This document shows positions 17,724-26,876 of a stretch of DNA of 64,000 nucleotides, one piece after another. This DNA comes from Akkermansia muciniphila (GTDB lineage: Bacteria; Verrucomicrobiota; Verrucomicrobiia; Verrucomicrobiales; Akkermansiaceae). The DNA lies in the NCBI GenBank assembly GCA_945874895.1, contig CAMCIC010000017.1, forward strand, positions 1 through 64,000, given 5' to 3'. The translations under genes were made by a program, and so were the position numbers. Under the pieces are notes generated by a model that was not told where the DNA came from, ran no database searches, and saw only the letters and a program-made list of their open reading frames with translations. Position 1 is the first letter of the stretch. The number at the start of each line of letters is the position of its first letter.

Positions 17724-18869
17724 ATGAAAACACTGATCCACGATGTCACCGTCATTTCTCCTCGGCAGCGTCACGAGTCCACCTCGATTTTGATCGAGAA
17801 CGGGCGCATTGCGGCCATGGGCGGGAATCACGGGGATGTGGATGAACGGATCGATGGTCGAGGATTGACGGCAGTGCCGGGATTGTTCGACATCCATTGC
17901 CACGGAGCTGATGGAGCCGATGTGTGCGACAATACTCTGGAAGCCGTGCGGCACATCGCGAGCAAAAAGCTGGCGGAAGGCGTGACGACATGGTTGCCCA
18001 CGACCTTGACGCAGCCAAAGGATACCCTGCGCGAGATCGTGGGCAAAGTGGCGCTCTATCGGCAACAGCAGGATCTGACTCGTTGTCCCGGTTTGCACAT
18101 TGAAGGTCCCTTCATCAACAAAGAAAAAGCGGGAGCACAGAACCCGGAGTATGTGCGTTTGCCCGACTGGGAGGAGCTACGCGCCCTGCATGAGATCGCG
18201 CCGGCACTGATTGTTTCTCTGGCCCCCGAAATGCCCGGAGCCACCGTTTTGATCGAGCAAGCAACGCGTGCAGGCATTGTCTGCTCTGCGGCTCACACCT
18301 CTGCAACCTACGCGCAGCTTGCGGCAGGCATCTCTGCGGGACTGAAGCATCTCACACATTTCGGCAATGCCATGACACCTCTGCACCATCGAGAAATCGG
18401 AGTGGTGGGTGGCGGTTTGTCTGACCCGCGCCTTCATTTGGAACTGATTTGCGATACGATTCACCTCTGTCCTGACATGCTGAAACTGCTCTTTACCCTC
18501 CTCCCCATCGAGCGACTCATGATGATCACCGACAGCGTAGCGGCATCTTGGATCGGCAACGGAACCATGCAATTGGGCGGACTCGACGTGGTGATCGAAA
18601 ATCATGTAGCTCGTTTGAGAGAAGGTGGTGCGCTCGCTGGATCCACCCTACGGGCCAACGAAGGTCTCCGCCACGTGGTCGAGGTCACAGGTAAGGGGCT
18701 CGAAGACATCATTCAGACCACCTCATGGAATCAGGCTCAGTCCCTCGGGCTCGAGGGCTTTGGCAAGATCGAAATCGGCTATCATGCGGACATCGCTTTA
18801 CTGCATCATGATTTTCGTGTGGCACGTACCATCGTCGCTGGGGAATCGCGTTTCATCAGCCAAGCGTGA
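17724..18869 (+). CDS. nagA: N-acetylglucosamine-6-phosphate deacetylase
   Basis: A 381-residue amidohydrolase that removes acetate from GlcNAc-6-phosphate in amino-sugar catabolism and cell-wall recycling. Landmarks: 'GLFDIHCHGADG' near residue 53, 'LHIEGPFIN' with the metal-binding Glu, 'SLAPEMPGA', 'CSAAHTSATYAQ', 'THFGNAM' and 'MITDSVAA' with the catalytic Asp. Length is normal for the family. The next enzyme, NagB, is encoded 11 kb away at 29640, not in the same operon. The position just after the sulfatase-esterase fusion suggests that GlcNAc-containing glycans are the target. Confidence 0.95.
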   Translation: MKTLIHDVTVISPRQRHESTSILIENGRIAAMGGNHGDVDERIDGRGLTAVPGLFDIHCHGADGADVCDNTLEAVRHIASKKLAEGVTTWLPTTLTQPKDTLREIVGKVALYRQQQDLTRCPGLHIEGPFINKEKAGAQNPEYVRLPDWEELRALHEIAPALIVSLAPEMPGATVLIEQATRAGIVCSAAHTSATYAQLAAGISAGLKHLTHFGNAMTPLHHREIGVVGGGLSDPRLHLELICDTIHLCPDMLKLLFTLLPIERLMMITDSVAASWIGNGTMQLGGLDVVIENHVARLREGGALAGSTLRANEGLRHVVEVTGKGLEDIIQTTSWNQAQSLGLEGFGKIEIGYHADIALLHHDFRVARTIVAGESRFISQA

Positions 18870-18960
18870 AATGCTCCACTGGTGACGATTCCGTAACGGA
18901 AGCACTCTCGTCGTTCGGGGCTGCTGTGACAAACTCCCATGACCACGAGCAAAAACACGC

Positions 18961-20910
18961 ATGCGCATCGACATCATCACCGATACCTTCGCACCTGACA
19001 TCAACGGAGTGGCGATGACCCTTGGTCGTCTCAGCCAAGGATTGATCCAAAGCGGACATCGAGTCACGGTCATTTGCTCTGGAGAAAAACCGACTTCATC
19101 TACGAGCATCAGCGCCATCCCGCTGCCCGGATACAAGGAAGTGCGCATCGGTTTGCCTGGCCCCTTCAAATTGCGGAAACGTTGGATGAAAAAACGTCCA
19201 GACGTCATTTACGTCGCTACGGAGAGCCCACTGGGCGTTTCTGCCGTCAGCGTTGCCTGTGGTCTCGGCATTCCTGTGACCACGGGATTTCACACGAATT
19301 TCCACGAATACATGGAACAATACAAGCTCAAGGCTCTGCAACCTGCGGCCATGAGTTACCTGCGGCACATCCACCGCCGGGCGCACGCTACCATGGCTCC
19401 GAGCCAGGAAGTGATCGACATGCTGCAACGCGAAGGAATCGAACACGCGCATTTGTTAGGTCGGGGTGTCGATACCCAGTTGTTCTCTCCATCGCATCGC
19501 GATGAAAAGTTACGGGCGGCATGGGGCGCTGGAGAAGGATCCCCAGTTTATCTGGTCGTGGGACGCGTCGCGGCGGAAAAGAACATCCCGTTGGCGATGC
19601 GTGCCTTTGAGCAGTTGCATGCGACCCAGCCGCAAGCGCGGTTCGTGGTGGTGGGTGATGGCCCATTGCGGGAATCATGGCAAAAGACGCAGCCATGGGT
19701 GCACTTTGCCGGCATGCAGCGGAACGAGGATCTAGCGCGCCACTATGCATCCGCCGATGTATTGCTGTTTCCCAGCGAAACCGAGACCTTTGGCAATGTC
19801 GTGCTCGAGGGTATGGCCAGTGGGCTGATTGTGATCGCCTACGATTACGCTGCCGCCGCCCATCACATTCAACATCAGAAGAATGGACTTAAGGCACCCA
19901 AGGGCCATGAGTCAGCATGGCTGGAGCTCGCTCTTTCCAGCTCGGATCAACAATTCCTTGCTCCCTTGCGAGAATCCGCGCGCCAAACAAGCTTGCCGCT
20001 TTCCTGGGACCACATTGTCGGACGCTTTGAAGCCATTCTCGCGCAAAGCGCACGCACGCGTCAGCCGATGTTCGATCATCAGGGCAAACGCCGCAAACCG
20101 GAAAAATTTTCCTGCCGTACGGTTTTCATATCCGATGTCCATTTGGGCACGCCCGAATGCAAGGCCGATGAGGTGGTTTCCTTTCTGAAGCATCTCCAAT
20201 GCGAGACGCTCGTGCTCAATGGCGATATCATCGACGGCTGGGCACTGCGCCGCGGAACCCGTTGGCAAAATCGACACAGTCGTGTCATTCGAACCATTCT
20301 GAAAAAGATGGAAAAAGAAGGCACGGCCGTGATTTATCTGCGCGGCAATCACGATGACATTCTGGAGCGTTTTCTGCCGCTGAGTTTCGGATCCATGCGC
20401 ATCGTCAAGGAATACATCCATTTTAGTCCCGATGGGAAGAGGTATCTGGTGATTCACGGCGATGGTTTTGACAGCGTAGCAACCAATCACCGCTGGCTGG
20501 CGATGCTCGGGGCATTCGGATATGACAGTCTGCTCGCCATCAATCGCGTGTATAACAAGTGGCGCTCGCTGATGGGCAAAGATTACTACTCGGTCAGCAA
20601 GGCAATCAAAAGCAAAGTCAAAAGCGCGGTGTCATTTGTGGATCAATATGAAGTTCAGTTGCAAAAACTCGCTCACCAGCGCGAATGCCAAGGTATCATC
20701 TGCGGCCACATCCACACTCCTGCGGACAAACAAATGGACGAAATCCACTACTTGAATTCCGGCGACTGGGTGGAAAGTCTTAGCGCGATCATCGAGCACC
20801 ACGATGGCCGCATGGAGCTCATCACCTATCAGGAATTCATGCATCGCATCGCCGGGGAGATGGAAAACAAAATGATCGCCCTCGCTGAGATGGAAGAGAT
20901 TCTTGAATAA
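18961..20910 (+). CDS. GT4 glycosyltransferase fused to LpxH-like metallophosphoesterase
   Basis: A 649-residue fusion. Residues 1 to about 365 are a GT-B glycosyltransferase of family 4: N-terminal 'IITDTFAPDINGVAMTL', then 'VGRVAAEKN', and the nucleotide-sugar E-x7-E motif in 'SETETFGNVVLEGMASG'. This subgroup commonly glycosylates lipids. Residues about 385-649 are a calcineurin-type phosphoesterase like UDP-2,3-diacylglucosamine hydrolase: 'FISDVHLGT', 'NGDIIDGW', 'RGNHDD', 'IHGDGFD' and 'CGHIHTP' supply the metal ligands. Both activities on one chain suggest consecutive steps in membrane-lipid or lipid A-like synthesis. The last 337 bp are duplicated downstream at 22087-22431. Confidence 0.9.
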   Translation: MRIDIITDTFAPDINGVAMTLGRLSQGLIQSGHRVTVICSGEKPTSSTSISAIPLPGYKEVRIGLPGPFKLRKRWMKKRPDVIYVATESPLGVSAVSVACGLGIPVTTGFHTNFHEYMEQYKLKALQPAAMSYLRHIHRRAHATMAPSQEVIDMLQREGIEHAHLLGRGVDTQLFSPSHRDEKLRAAWGAGEGSPVYLVVGRVAAEKNIPLAMRAFEQLHATQPQARFVVVGDGPLRESWQKTQPWVHFAGMQRNEDLARHYASADVLLFPSETETFGNVVLEGMASGLIVIAYDYAAAAHHIQHQKNGLKAPKGHESAWLELALSSSDQQFLAPLRESARQTSLPLSWDHIVGRFEAILAQSARTRQPMFDHQGKRRKPEKFSCRTVFISDVHLGTPECKADEVVSFLKHLQCETLVLNGDIIDGWALRRGTRWQNRHSRVIRTILKKMEKEGTAVIYLRGNHDDILERFLPLSFGSMRIVKEYIHFSPDGKRYLVIHGDGFDSVATNHRWLAMLGAFGYDSLLAINRVYNKWRSLMGKDYYSVSKAIKSKVKSAVSFVDQYEVQLQKLAHQRECQGIICGHIHTPADKQMDEIHYLNSGDWVESLSAIIEHHDGRMELITYQEFMHRIAGEMENKMIALAEMEEILE

Positions 20911-20950
20911 ATCGACGCCGGAAAGCTGTGAGAAACCACTTTTCAACAGT

Positions 20951-20988
20951 AGGCAAAATTTTCTGATATTGTGATCAGAAAATTGCCT
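20951..20988. terminator. Hairpin after the GT4/LpxH-like fusion gene
   Basis: An inverted repeat of about 14 bp, GGCAAAATTTTCTGAT with ATCAGAAAATTGCC (one 2-nt bulge, 6-nt loop), lies 41 bp after the stop. The plus-strand downstream side has only TTT, so termination may be modest; it could serve transcripts on either strand. It is absent after the duplicated 3' copy at 22431. Confidence 0.55.
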
Positions 20989-21087
20989 TTCACCTTCATC
21001 ACAAAGGGGATCAAAATCAGCTCATATCATGATCGAATGAACGGTTTGAAAGTTTCGCTCGTAGGCAAACAAACTTCGAAAACCACA

Positions 21088-21468
21088 TCAATCATCAGTA
21101 GCGTTCTGACTCATGCTTGATTGACGAATCACAGGTTTGTCTTTGGCTCGTGGTTGGCGGCGGAGCATGAACAAGCCCTCCTTCGCTTCTTGAGTGAGCC
21201 CATCATAAACCACACCTGTCAAATCTCTCAGGCGAGTGGATACACGTGACTTCGGATTCCAAGTATAGACCAATGTGCGTCCTTGCCGTTTGCAAACCAA
21301 AGCTCCTGATCGCTCAAAACGATCCAGCTGCCTCTGAACTCCGTCCAAGGCCACTCCGAAATCCCTAGCAATCGCACGACCATACGCTTCTCCATGATGA
21401 AACATTGACAAAAGAACAGCCTCGGCCGCTTTGCCTCCAAACAAGTCCTGTAAAACGGTGGAAATCAT
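21088..21468 (-). CDS. Small winged-helix transcriptional regulator
   Basis: 126 residues from the ATG at 21468 (133 if the ATG at 21489 is used). 'AEAVLLSMFHHGEAYGRAIARDFGVALDGVQRQLDRFERSGAL' has the shape of an ArsR/MarR-like winged helix with a recognition helix around 'VALDGVQRQLDRFE' and a wing 'CKRQGRTLVYTWN'. The C-terminus is basic and unstructured. It diverges from a nucleotidyltransferase gene, and each candidate start codon lies inside a copy of a direct repeat. Likely an autorepressor of the pair, possibly the antitoxin-like partner. Family membership beyond a winged helix is not certain. Confidence 0.7.
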   Translation of the reverse strand: MISTVLQDLFGGKAAEAVLLSMFHHGEAYGRAIARDFGVALDGVQRQLDRFERSGALVCKRQGRTLVYTWNPKSRVSTRLRDLTGVVYDGLTQEAKEGLFMLRRQPRAKDKPVIRQSSMSQNATDD

Positions 21469-21499
21469 GACCGATAAATAAGGTTGCATGACCGATAAA
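21466..21499. repeat. Direct repeat in the divergent regulator/nucleotidyltransferase region
   Basis: CATGACCGATAAA occurs at 21466-21478 and 21487-21499, 21 bp apart (two helical turns), overlapping both possible starts of the minus-strand regulator. Identical, evenly phased copies at a divergent promoter are typical of operator half-sites, so this is the probable binding site of the regulator. Confidence 0.55.
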
Positions 21500-21518
21500 G
21501 CAAGTCAATAATTCCTCT

Positions 21519-22067
21519 ATGCAAGAACCCAGTTGGAAAAACTGTACGGAAGAAGAAGTCTGGCATTACGTGGCTTGGCATCTTGAGGGGGAGGGAATTC
21601 GCTCTGTGCTCGTGGGTGGCGCGGTCGTCGCGATTTACACATCGGGATTGTATCGCTCGGGTGACTTGGACATGGTGCCCGACGATTGGGGAAGAAGTCG
21701 ATTGTCTGAGTCTTTGGCAAAAATCGGATTTATAGCGACAAAATCAAGGTATTACAAACATCCGGAATGCTCACACTTATTCCTAGAATTTCCGCGGGGA
21801 CCCGTAGAAATCGGCGAGCAATATCCTGTGGTTCCAGACGAAATCACGGTGGAAGGCAGAAAATTGCTCATTCTTTCTCCCACCGACAGCGTGAAAGACC
21901 GACTCGCCGGATACATCCATTGGAAAACGCGAAGTTACTTCGATCAGGCACTGCTCATTTGTCGACAACAAAAGATGCGTGTAAATCTTCATGAAATCAA
22001 GGATTGGTGCAGCAAAGAAGGCGGGACGGAAGCCTTTGAGGAGTTGGAGGACAAATTGTCAGATTAA
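21519..22067 (+). CDS. Nucleotidyltransferase-fold protein (AbiEii/DUF6036-like)
   Basis: A 182-residue protein with a minimal nucleotidyltransferase signature: 'VLVGGAVVAIYTSGLYRSGDLDMV', where GG and the D-x-D pair are the expected nucleotide/metal site, followed by 'PTDSVKDRLAGYIHW', a segment common to this group. The gene is more AT-rich than its neighbours and has a winged-helix gene 50 bp away on the other strand, which resembles two-gene toxin or defence cassettes such as AbiE. That role is inference. It sits between a gene 3' end and a second copy of that 3' end, so the cassette looks acquired. Confidence 0.7.
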   Translation: MQEPSWKNCTEEEVWHYVAWHLEGEGIRSVLVGGAVVAIYTSGLYRSGDLDMVPDDWGRSRLSESLAKIGFIATKSRYYKHPECSHLFLEFPRGPVEIGEQYPVVPDEITVEGRKLLILSPTDSVKDRLAGYIHWKTRSYFDQALLICRQQKMRVNLHEIKDWCSKEGGTEAFEELEDKLSD

Positions 22068-22086
22068 ATCCTACTCAACATGGTGT

Positions 22087-22431
22087 ATGATGGTCGGTAA
22101 GGAATCCTACTCGGTGAGCAAGGCGATCAAAAGCAAAGTCAAAAGCGCGGTGTCATTTGTGGATCAATACGAAGTCCAATTGCGAAAACTCGCTCACCAG
22201 CGCGAATGCCAAGGCATCATTTGCGGCCACATCCACACTCCTGCGGACAAACAAATGGACGAAATCCACTACTTGAATTCCGGCGACTGGGTGGAAAGTC
22301 TTAGCGCAATCATCGAGCACCACGATGGCCGCATGGAGCTCATCACCTATCAGGAATTCATGCACCGCGTGGCCGCGGAAATGGAAGAGACTTTCACGGC
22401 ATCGATGGAGTCAGCCGAAGTTTTCGCATGA
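22087..22431 (+). pseudogene. Duplicated 3' end of the GT4/LpxH-like gene
   Basis: From 22108 to 22368 this matches 20587-20847 at 251 of 261 positions (10 differences, 9 synonymous, one Gln to Arg). It encodes the final part of the phosphoesterase domain, including 'CGHIHTP', then a different C-terminal tail ('AAEMEETFTASMESAEVFA'). Two ATG codons at 22087 and 22090 could start a 114-residue peptide, but the metal-binding 'SDVH', 'GDIID' and 'GNHD' motifs are all missing, so it cannot be a working enzyme. It is a relic of a paralogue or a displaced gene end left by insertion of the cassette at 21088-22067. Confidence 0.85.
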
Positions 22432-22507
22432 CGTTCCGATGTCATGAACGATGAAAATTTCCGCGCCTCTTCCCGTATAGAAAATAGCGTGCCGTCGCTG
22501 ATGCTTC

Positions 22508-25348
22508 ATGTCGGTCCTCTCTGCCATCCGTGCCATCAAACCATACCCGCTCATCGCACGATGTTCCGTGGTGCGCATGGGTGTGGCATGGATGCCGTTT
22601 TTCTTCTCACTGCATGCGGAAGAGCATTGGTCCTACCGTGCCCCACAGAGAGTCACCAGCCTCCCCGCTGACCAGCATCCCATCGACGCTCTGCTCGCAA
22701 AAACATGGCGGCAAGCCGGCATTGTGCCCGGGGAAATAGCGGCTCCACGGCAATGGGTGGAACGCGCGGCGCACACCCTCACGGGATTGCCGCCGACCAT
22801 GGCGCAAATCGAGCGGATCGAAAGAAATCCCACGGAGGAAACGTGGAAATCCCTTGTGGAGGAAATGCTCGCTGCTCCGGCGTACGGCGAGCGCTGGGCG
22901 CGGCACTGGATGGATGTGGCGCGTTATGCGGATACGCAAGGCTACAACTTTGATCGCGATAACCGCTATCCTTTCGCCTACACCTATCGGGATTGGTTGA
23001 TCCGTGCGTTTCAAAACGACATGCCCTATGATCAATTCATCCTGCGGCAACTCGCCGCCGATCATCTGGGTCTGGGACCGGATCATCCCGATCTCGCCGC
23101 GCTGGGATTTCTCACCGTGGGACCCAAACTCCTGCGCGAGGCCGATACGATTGATGACAAGGTGGATGTCATCACGCGCGGGTTGTTGTCCAGCACCGTC
23201 GCTTGTGCGCGATGCCACAAGCACAAGAGCGATCCGATTGAGATGGAAGATTATTACTCGATCTACTCCATCATCCAGCATGCTAAAGAACCGCCGACAC
23301 TTCCGGTCATCGGCAAGCCATCGAACGAAAACGCGCACCGAGAGTTTCTCGCTAGGATGGCCGCGTTTGAAAAAAAAGATCGCGATGCCAGCCAAAAGAT
23401 CATCGATCAACTGCACGCGCCATCGTCCATGGCGATCTATCTGGAAGCCGCGTGGCTGGCGGAGAAGGAAAACTGGTCGATGGAAAAAGCCACGAGCGAA
23501 TCGTTCAAGCGCGGCAATCTGCGGCCCAAAGCGGTGATGCAGTGGCGCAAGTTTTTCCAACAGAAGACGCGCAAAGAACATGCCGATCCCGCCCTTGCCC
23601 CATGGTGGGCGGAAATGCATGCCGCGGGTGATGCGGCTCAAAGACAGGTCATTGGCAAACGATGGGCCGAGACCTGGGCGGCGGCGGCTCCTGACTCTCC
23701 TCTCGCTCTGCTCGCCAAGGACCCGCAATGCCCGCTTTCGTATGACATCGAAAAAGTCGATGAGTTCATGCACCGCGAGGATCTGGAGAACAAAGCGAAG
23801 CGACTCGGGGAACGGAAAAAAATCGAAGGCACGCATCCCGGTTCACCGCCGCGCGCCATGAGTTTGGTGGATTTGCCCAAAATCGGCAAACCTCGCATTT
23901 TCAAGCGCGGCAACCCCGATGACCCGGGCCCGGTGTTTGAGCGAGCATGGCTGAGTTTCCTCGGAGGCGGAAAATTTCCCGACGATCAAGCACCGCGTCT
24001 GTGGTTGGCGAAAAAAATCATCGATCCACAAAATCCGCTCACAGCCCGCGTGATGGTCAACCGCGTGTGGGGTTGGCACTTCGGCGTGCCGCTCGCCGAT
24101 CCCAGCGACTTCGGCCCGCAGGAAGCCTCACCACCTTTGTTGACTCTGTTCGATGAACTGGCACTGCATTTTCAAGAACAGGGTTGGTCGATCAAGGAGC
24201 TTCACCGGTTCATTCTCACTTCCCGCGCGTATCGCTTGTCCGCGCAAAGTCGTGCGGAAAACGACCGCATCGATGAAGTGAACTCGTTGTTTTGGCGATG
24301 GAATCGCCGGCGCTCGGATTTCGAATCGATGCGCGATCGTTTGCTCTTCACCGCCGGTTCTTTGCAAGTTCCGTCAGCCGGAGGACAGCCCGTAGCCCTC
24401 CAGGAAGCCGCGGCCGATCATCGACGCAGCATCTATGGATTCATCGATCGCTACGCCCTGCCGACCACCATGGTTTCCTTCGATGTGCCGCATCCCGATC
24501 ATCATGCACCGAAGCGCGCCGAGACCACCGTGCCGCAGCAAGCGCTGTGGTTTCTCAACGACCCGCTGATTCTGCGGCAGTCCGCGCATTTGGCAAAACA
24601 TCCGGAATTTCAGTCCTTGCCAAGCCCCTCCAACCGGGTCGATTGGCTCTATCAACGCATCTACCAACGCCTACCGCAAGCGCAGGAAAAACAGAGGATC
24701 ATCGATTGGGTCGCCGCAGCGCAGCCCGCCGATTACCAACCACGCCTCTCCGGCACCTGGCGCGCGCTTTATGCCACGGATCAGGGAAAAGAGACCTCAC
24801 ACGCGCAAGCATTTCCGATGTTTCGCGATGGTGTTTGGAAGACTGGACAAGATCTCGCGCATGCTCCCGTGCCTTACCTCCACGCGGGTCCCAAGAGCGG
24901 TCATGTGGGAAACCGGCATCTGCTCATACTCCGCTGGGTCGCCGGCGGGTCGGGTGAGGTCCGTTTGAATGGACATCTGCGCCGCACCCAACAAGGTGGC
25001 AAGGATCTGGCATGGTTCGTTTCGTCCACAGCCGCCATGGCCGAGCATAACGGCATCCTTGCGGTAAACGGTCAATCATCCCTCACCTCCCATTGGATTT
25101 CGGTGAAACCCGGAGACGTCATCGACTTCGTGCTGCATGCGCCGCAGGGCAATGTCTGCGGTGGCGTCGCATGGGATCTGGCGATCGAAGGCTCTGAGGA
25201 AAAAGGCGGAAAGGTCCGGCAGATTTCCGATTGGGAAAAAGATTTTGCACAAACCAACGCGCCCCTTCCCACGGCCACGGTGGGCGATCCTTGGGCCGAT
25301 GTGATCCAACTGTTGTGGTCGTCTAACGAATTTCATTTCATCGAATAA
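22508..25348 (+). CDS. DUF1549/DUF1553 (PSCyt2/PSD1) secreted protein
   Basis: A 946-residue protein of the family abundant in Planctomycetes and Verrucomicrobia. DUF1549 covers the N-terminal third, with 'RWARHWMDVARYADTQGYN' and a C-x2-C-H haem-like motif 'CARCHKHKSDPI' (about 234-241). DUF1553 follows with 'NPLTARVMVNRVWGWHFG' and 'ETTVPQQALWFLNDPL'. A C-terminal domain with 'HAPQGNVCGGVAWDLA' resembles a carbohydrate-binding fold. A signal-like segment precedes 'LHAEEHW'; the true start could be any of several codons between 22508 and 22577. The DUF1501 gene follows 6 bp later, the standard partner. The pair is often linked to polysaccharide breakdown, but the biochemical role is not established. 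Confidence 0.9.
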   Translation: MSVLSAIRAIKPYPLIARCSVVRMGVAWMPFFFSLHAEEHWSYRAPQRVTSLPADQHPIDALLAKTWRQAGIVPGEIAAPRQWVERAAHTLTGLPPTMAQIERIERNPTEETWKSLVEEMLAAPAYGERWARHWMDVARYADTQGYNFDRDNRYPFAYTYRDWLIRAFQNDMPYDQFILRQLAADHLGLGPDHPDLAALGFLTVGPKLLREADTIDDKVDVITRGLLSSTVACARCHKHKSDPIEMEDYYSIYSIIQHAKEPPTLPVIGKPSNENAHREFLARMAAFEKKDRDASQKIIDQLHAPSSMAIYLEAAWLAEKENWSMEKATSESFKRGNLRPKAVMQWRKFFQQKTRKEHADPALAPWWAEMHAAGDAAQRQVIGKRWAETWAAAAPDSPLALLAKDPQCPLSYDIEKVDEFMHREDLENKAKRLGERKKIEGTHPGSPPRAMSLVDLPKIGKPRIFKRGNPDDPGPVFERAWLSFLGGGKFPDDQAPRLWLAKKIIDPQNPLTARVMVNRVWGWHFGVPLADPSDFGPQEASPPLLTLFDELALHFQEQGWSIKELHRFILTSRAYRLSAQSRAENDRIDEVNSLFWRWNRRRSDFESMRDRLLFTAGSLQVPSAGGQPVALQEAAADHRRSIYGFIDRYALPTTMVSFDVPHPDHHAPKRAETTVPQQALWFLNDPLILRQSAHLAKHPEFQSLPSPSNRVDWLYQRIYQRLPQAQEKQRIIDWVAAAQPADYQPRLSGTWRALYATDQGKETSHAQAFPMFRDGVWKTGQDLAHAPVPYLHAGPKSGHVGNRHLLILRWVAGGSGEVRLNGHLRRTQQGGKDLAWFVSSTAAMAEHNGILAVNGQSSLTSHWISVKPGDVIDFVLHAPQGNVCGGVAWDLAIEGSEEKGGKVRQISDWEKDFAQTNAPLPTATVGDPWADVIQLLWSSNEFHFIE

Positions 25349-25354
25349 CGCCTC

Positions 25355-26770
25355 ATGCACCATCCGTTCACAGCGAATGATTTTGTCCTTGATCGCCGCG
25401 ACTTTCTCCGCCGCTGCGGCATGGGTTTCGGCGGCTTGGCGCTGACGGGATTGCTGGAAAACGCCCATGGCGCTCCGATGATCTCGCCCGCACCGCACTT
25501 CGCGCCCAAGGCAAAACGGGTCGTGCACCTGTTCATGAACGGCGGTCCCTCGCAGGTCGATACCTTTGATCCCAAGCCGCAGCTTCAGGCCCGTCATGGT
25601 CAGGCGATTCCGTTAGAGGGATTGAAGACCGAGCGTCCCACCGGCACGGCCTTGCGCTCGCCCTTTTCCTTCGAGCAATATGGCGAATGCGGACTGTCCG
25701 TGAGCGAGCTTTTCCGCAACACCGCCCAGCATGCCGATGACTTGTGCGTGATCCGCTCGATGACCGCCGACGTGCCGAACCATGAGCCCTCGCTGATGCT
25801 GATGAATTGTGGCGAAGGACGCCTGCCTCGACCATCGATGGGATCATGGGTCACCTACGGTCTTGGCAGCGAGAACGAAAACCTGCCCGCCTACGTGTCG
25901 CTGTGCCCCGGGGGCATGCCGATCAAACGCTCGGAAAACTGGCGCTCGGCGTTTTTACCTGGAAAATTCCAAGGCACCTATCTCGATACCTCGATCCAGG
26001 AAGTGAACCAGATGATCGAGAATTTGCACAACTCCCTCGCCCGCGATTCCCGGCAGGCGGCGCAATTGGAACTGCTGCGCCAGCTCAATGAAGAACACCT
26101 CCGCAGCCATCAGCATGACCCGCAACTGGAAGCCCGCATCCGCAGCTTTGAGCTCGCCTATCGCATGCAGAGCGAAGCCTCGGATGCCTTTGACGTGACC
26201 AAGGAACCACAAACGATTCGCGACCTCTACGGCCCGGGGGATTTTGCGCGACAGTGCCTCATGGCGCGCCGCTTGCTCGAACGCGGCGTGCGTTTCATCC
26301 AACTCTGGCATGGCAAAGGCCAACCATGGGATTCCCACGACAACATTGAAGACCATCGACGTCTCGCGCGCGAGTGCGATCAGGCGATTGGTGCTTTTCT
26401 CACCGACTTGAAACAACGCGGTTTGCTTGATGAAACGTTGGTCTTGTGGGGTGGGGAATTCGGTCGCACACCCGTCGTGGAAATGCCACAGGCGGGATCG
26501 AACAAGGGCGTCATGAAAGGCCGCGACCACAATCATTACGGCTTCACCGTGTGGATGGCGGGCGGCGGTGTGAAAGGCGGCTACACGCACGGCGCCACCG
26601 ATGACTTCGGCTTCGCGGCTGTGAAGGACAAAGTCCACGTCCACGATCTCCACGCCACCATGCTGCATTTGTTAGGCCTGAATCACGAGAAACTCACCTA
26701 TCGCTATTCCGGTCGCGACTTCCGCCCCACGGATGTGCATGGAAACATCGTGCGGCAGATCCTAGCGTGA
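25355..26770 (+). CDS. DUF1501 protein with Tat signal
   Basis: A 471-residue protein of the DUF1501 family, which has an alkaline-phosphatase/sulfatase-like fold. The twin-arginine signal 'DRRDFLRRCGMGFGGLAL' (from residue 13) predicts export in folded form. Further landmarks: 'HLFMNGGPSQVDTFDPKP', 'ARRLLERGVRFIQLWHG', 'LWGGEFGRTPVVE' and 'DHNHYGFTVWMAGGGVKGG'. It lies 6 bp after the DUF1549/DUF1553 gene, forming the conserved pair of PVC bacteria. Hydrolytic activity is assumed from fold only. A weak stem (CTCAA/TTGAG at 26793-26807) follows the stop. Confidence 0.92.
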   Translation: MHHPFTANDFVLDRRDFLRRCGMGFGGLALTGLLENAHGAPMISPAPHFAPKAKRVVHLFMNGGPSQVDTFDPKPQLQARHGQAIPLEGLKTERPTGTALRSPFSFEQYGECGLSVSELFRNTAQHADDLCVIRSMTADVPNHEPSLMLMNCGEGRLPRPSMGSWVTYGLGSENENLPAYVSLCPGGMPIKRSENWRSAFLPGKFQGTYLDTSIQEVNQMIENLHNSLARDSRQAAQLELLRQLNEEHLRSHQHDPQLEARIRSFELAYRMQSEASDAFDVTKEPQTIRDLYGPGDFARQCLMARRLLERGVRFIQLWHGKGQPWDSHDNIEDHRRLARECDQAIGAFLTDLKQRGLLDETLVLWGGEFGRTPVVEMPQAGSNKGVMKGRDHNHYGFTVWMAGGGVKGGYTHGATDDFGFAAVKDKVHVHDLHATMLHLLGLNHEKLTYRYSGRDFRPTDVHGNIVRQILA

Positions 26771-26876
26771 AAGGCATGCTGCGAAAATGATCTCAATCGA
26801 TTTGAGCTTTTGTATGCGGATTTTCGGCAAACGGTCTTGAGTTGAAAAAATCGCAGAAGCGCGATGTGGGCACGCT

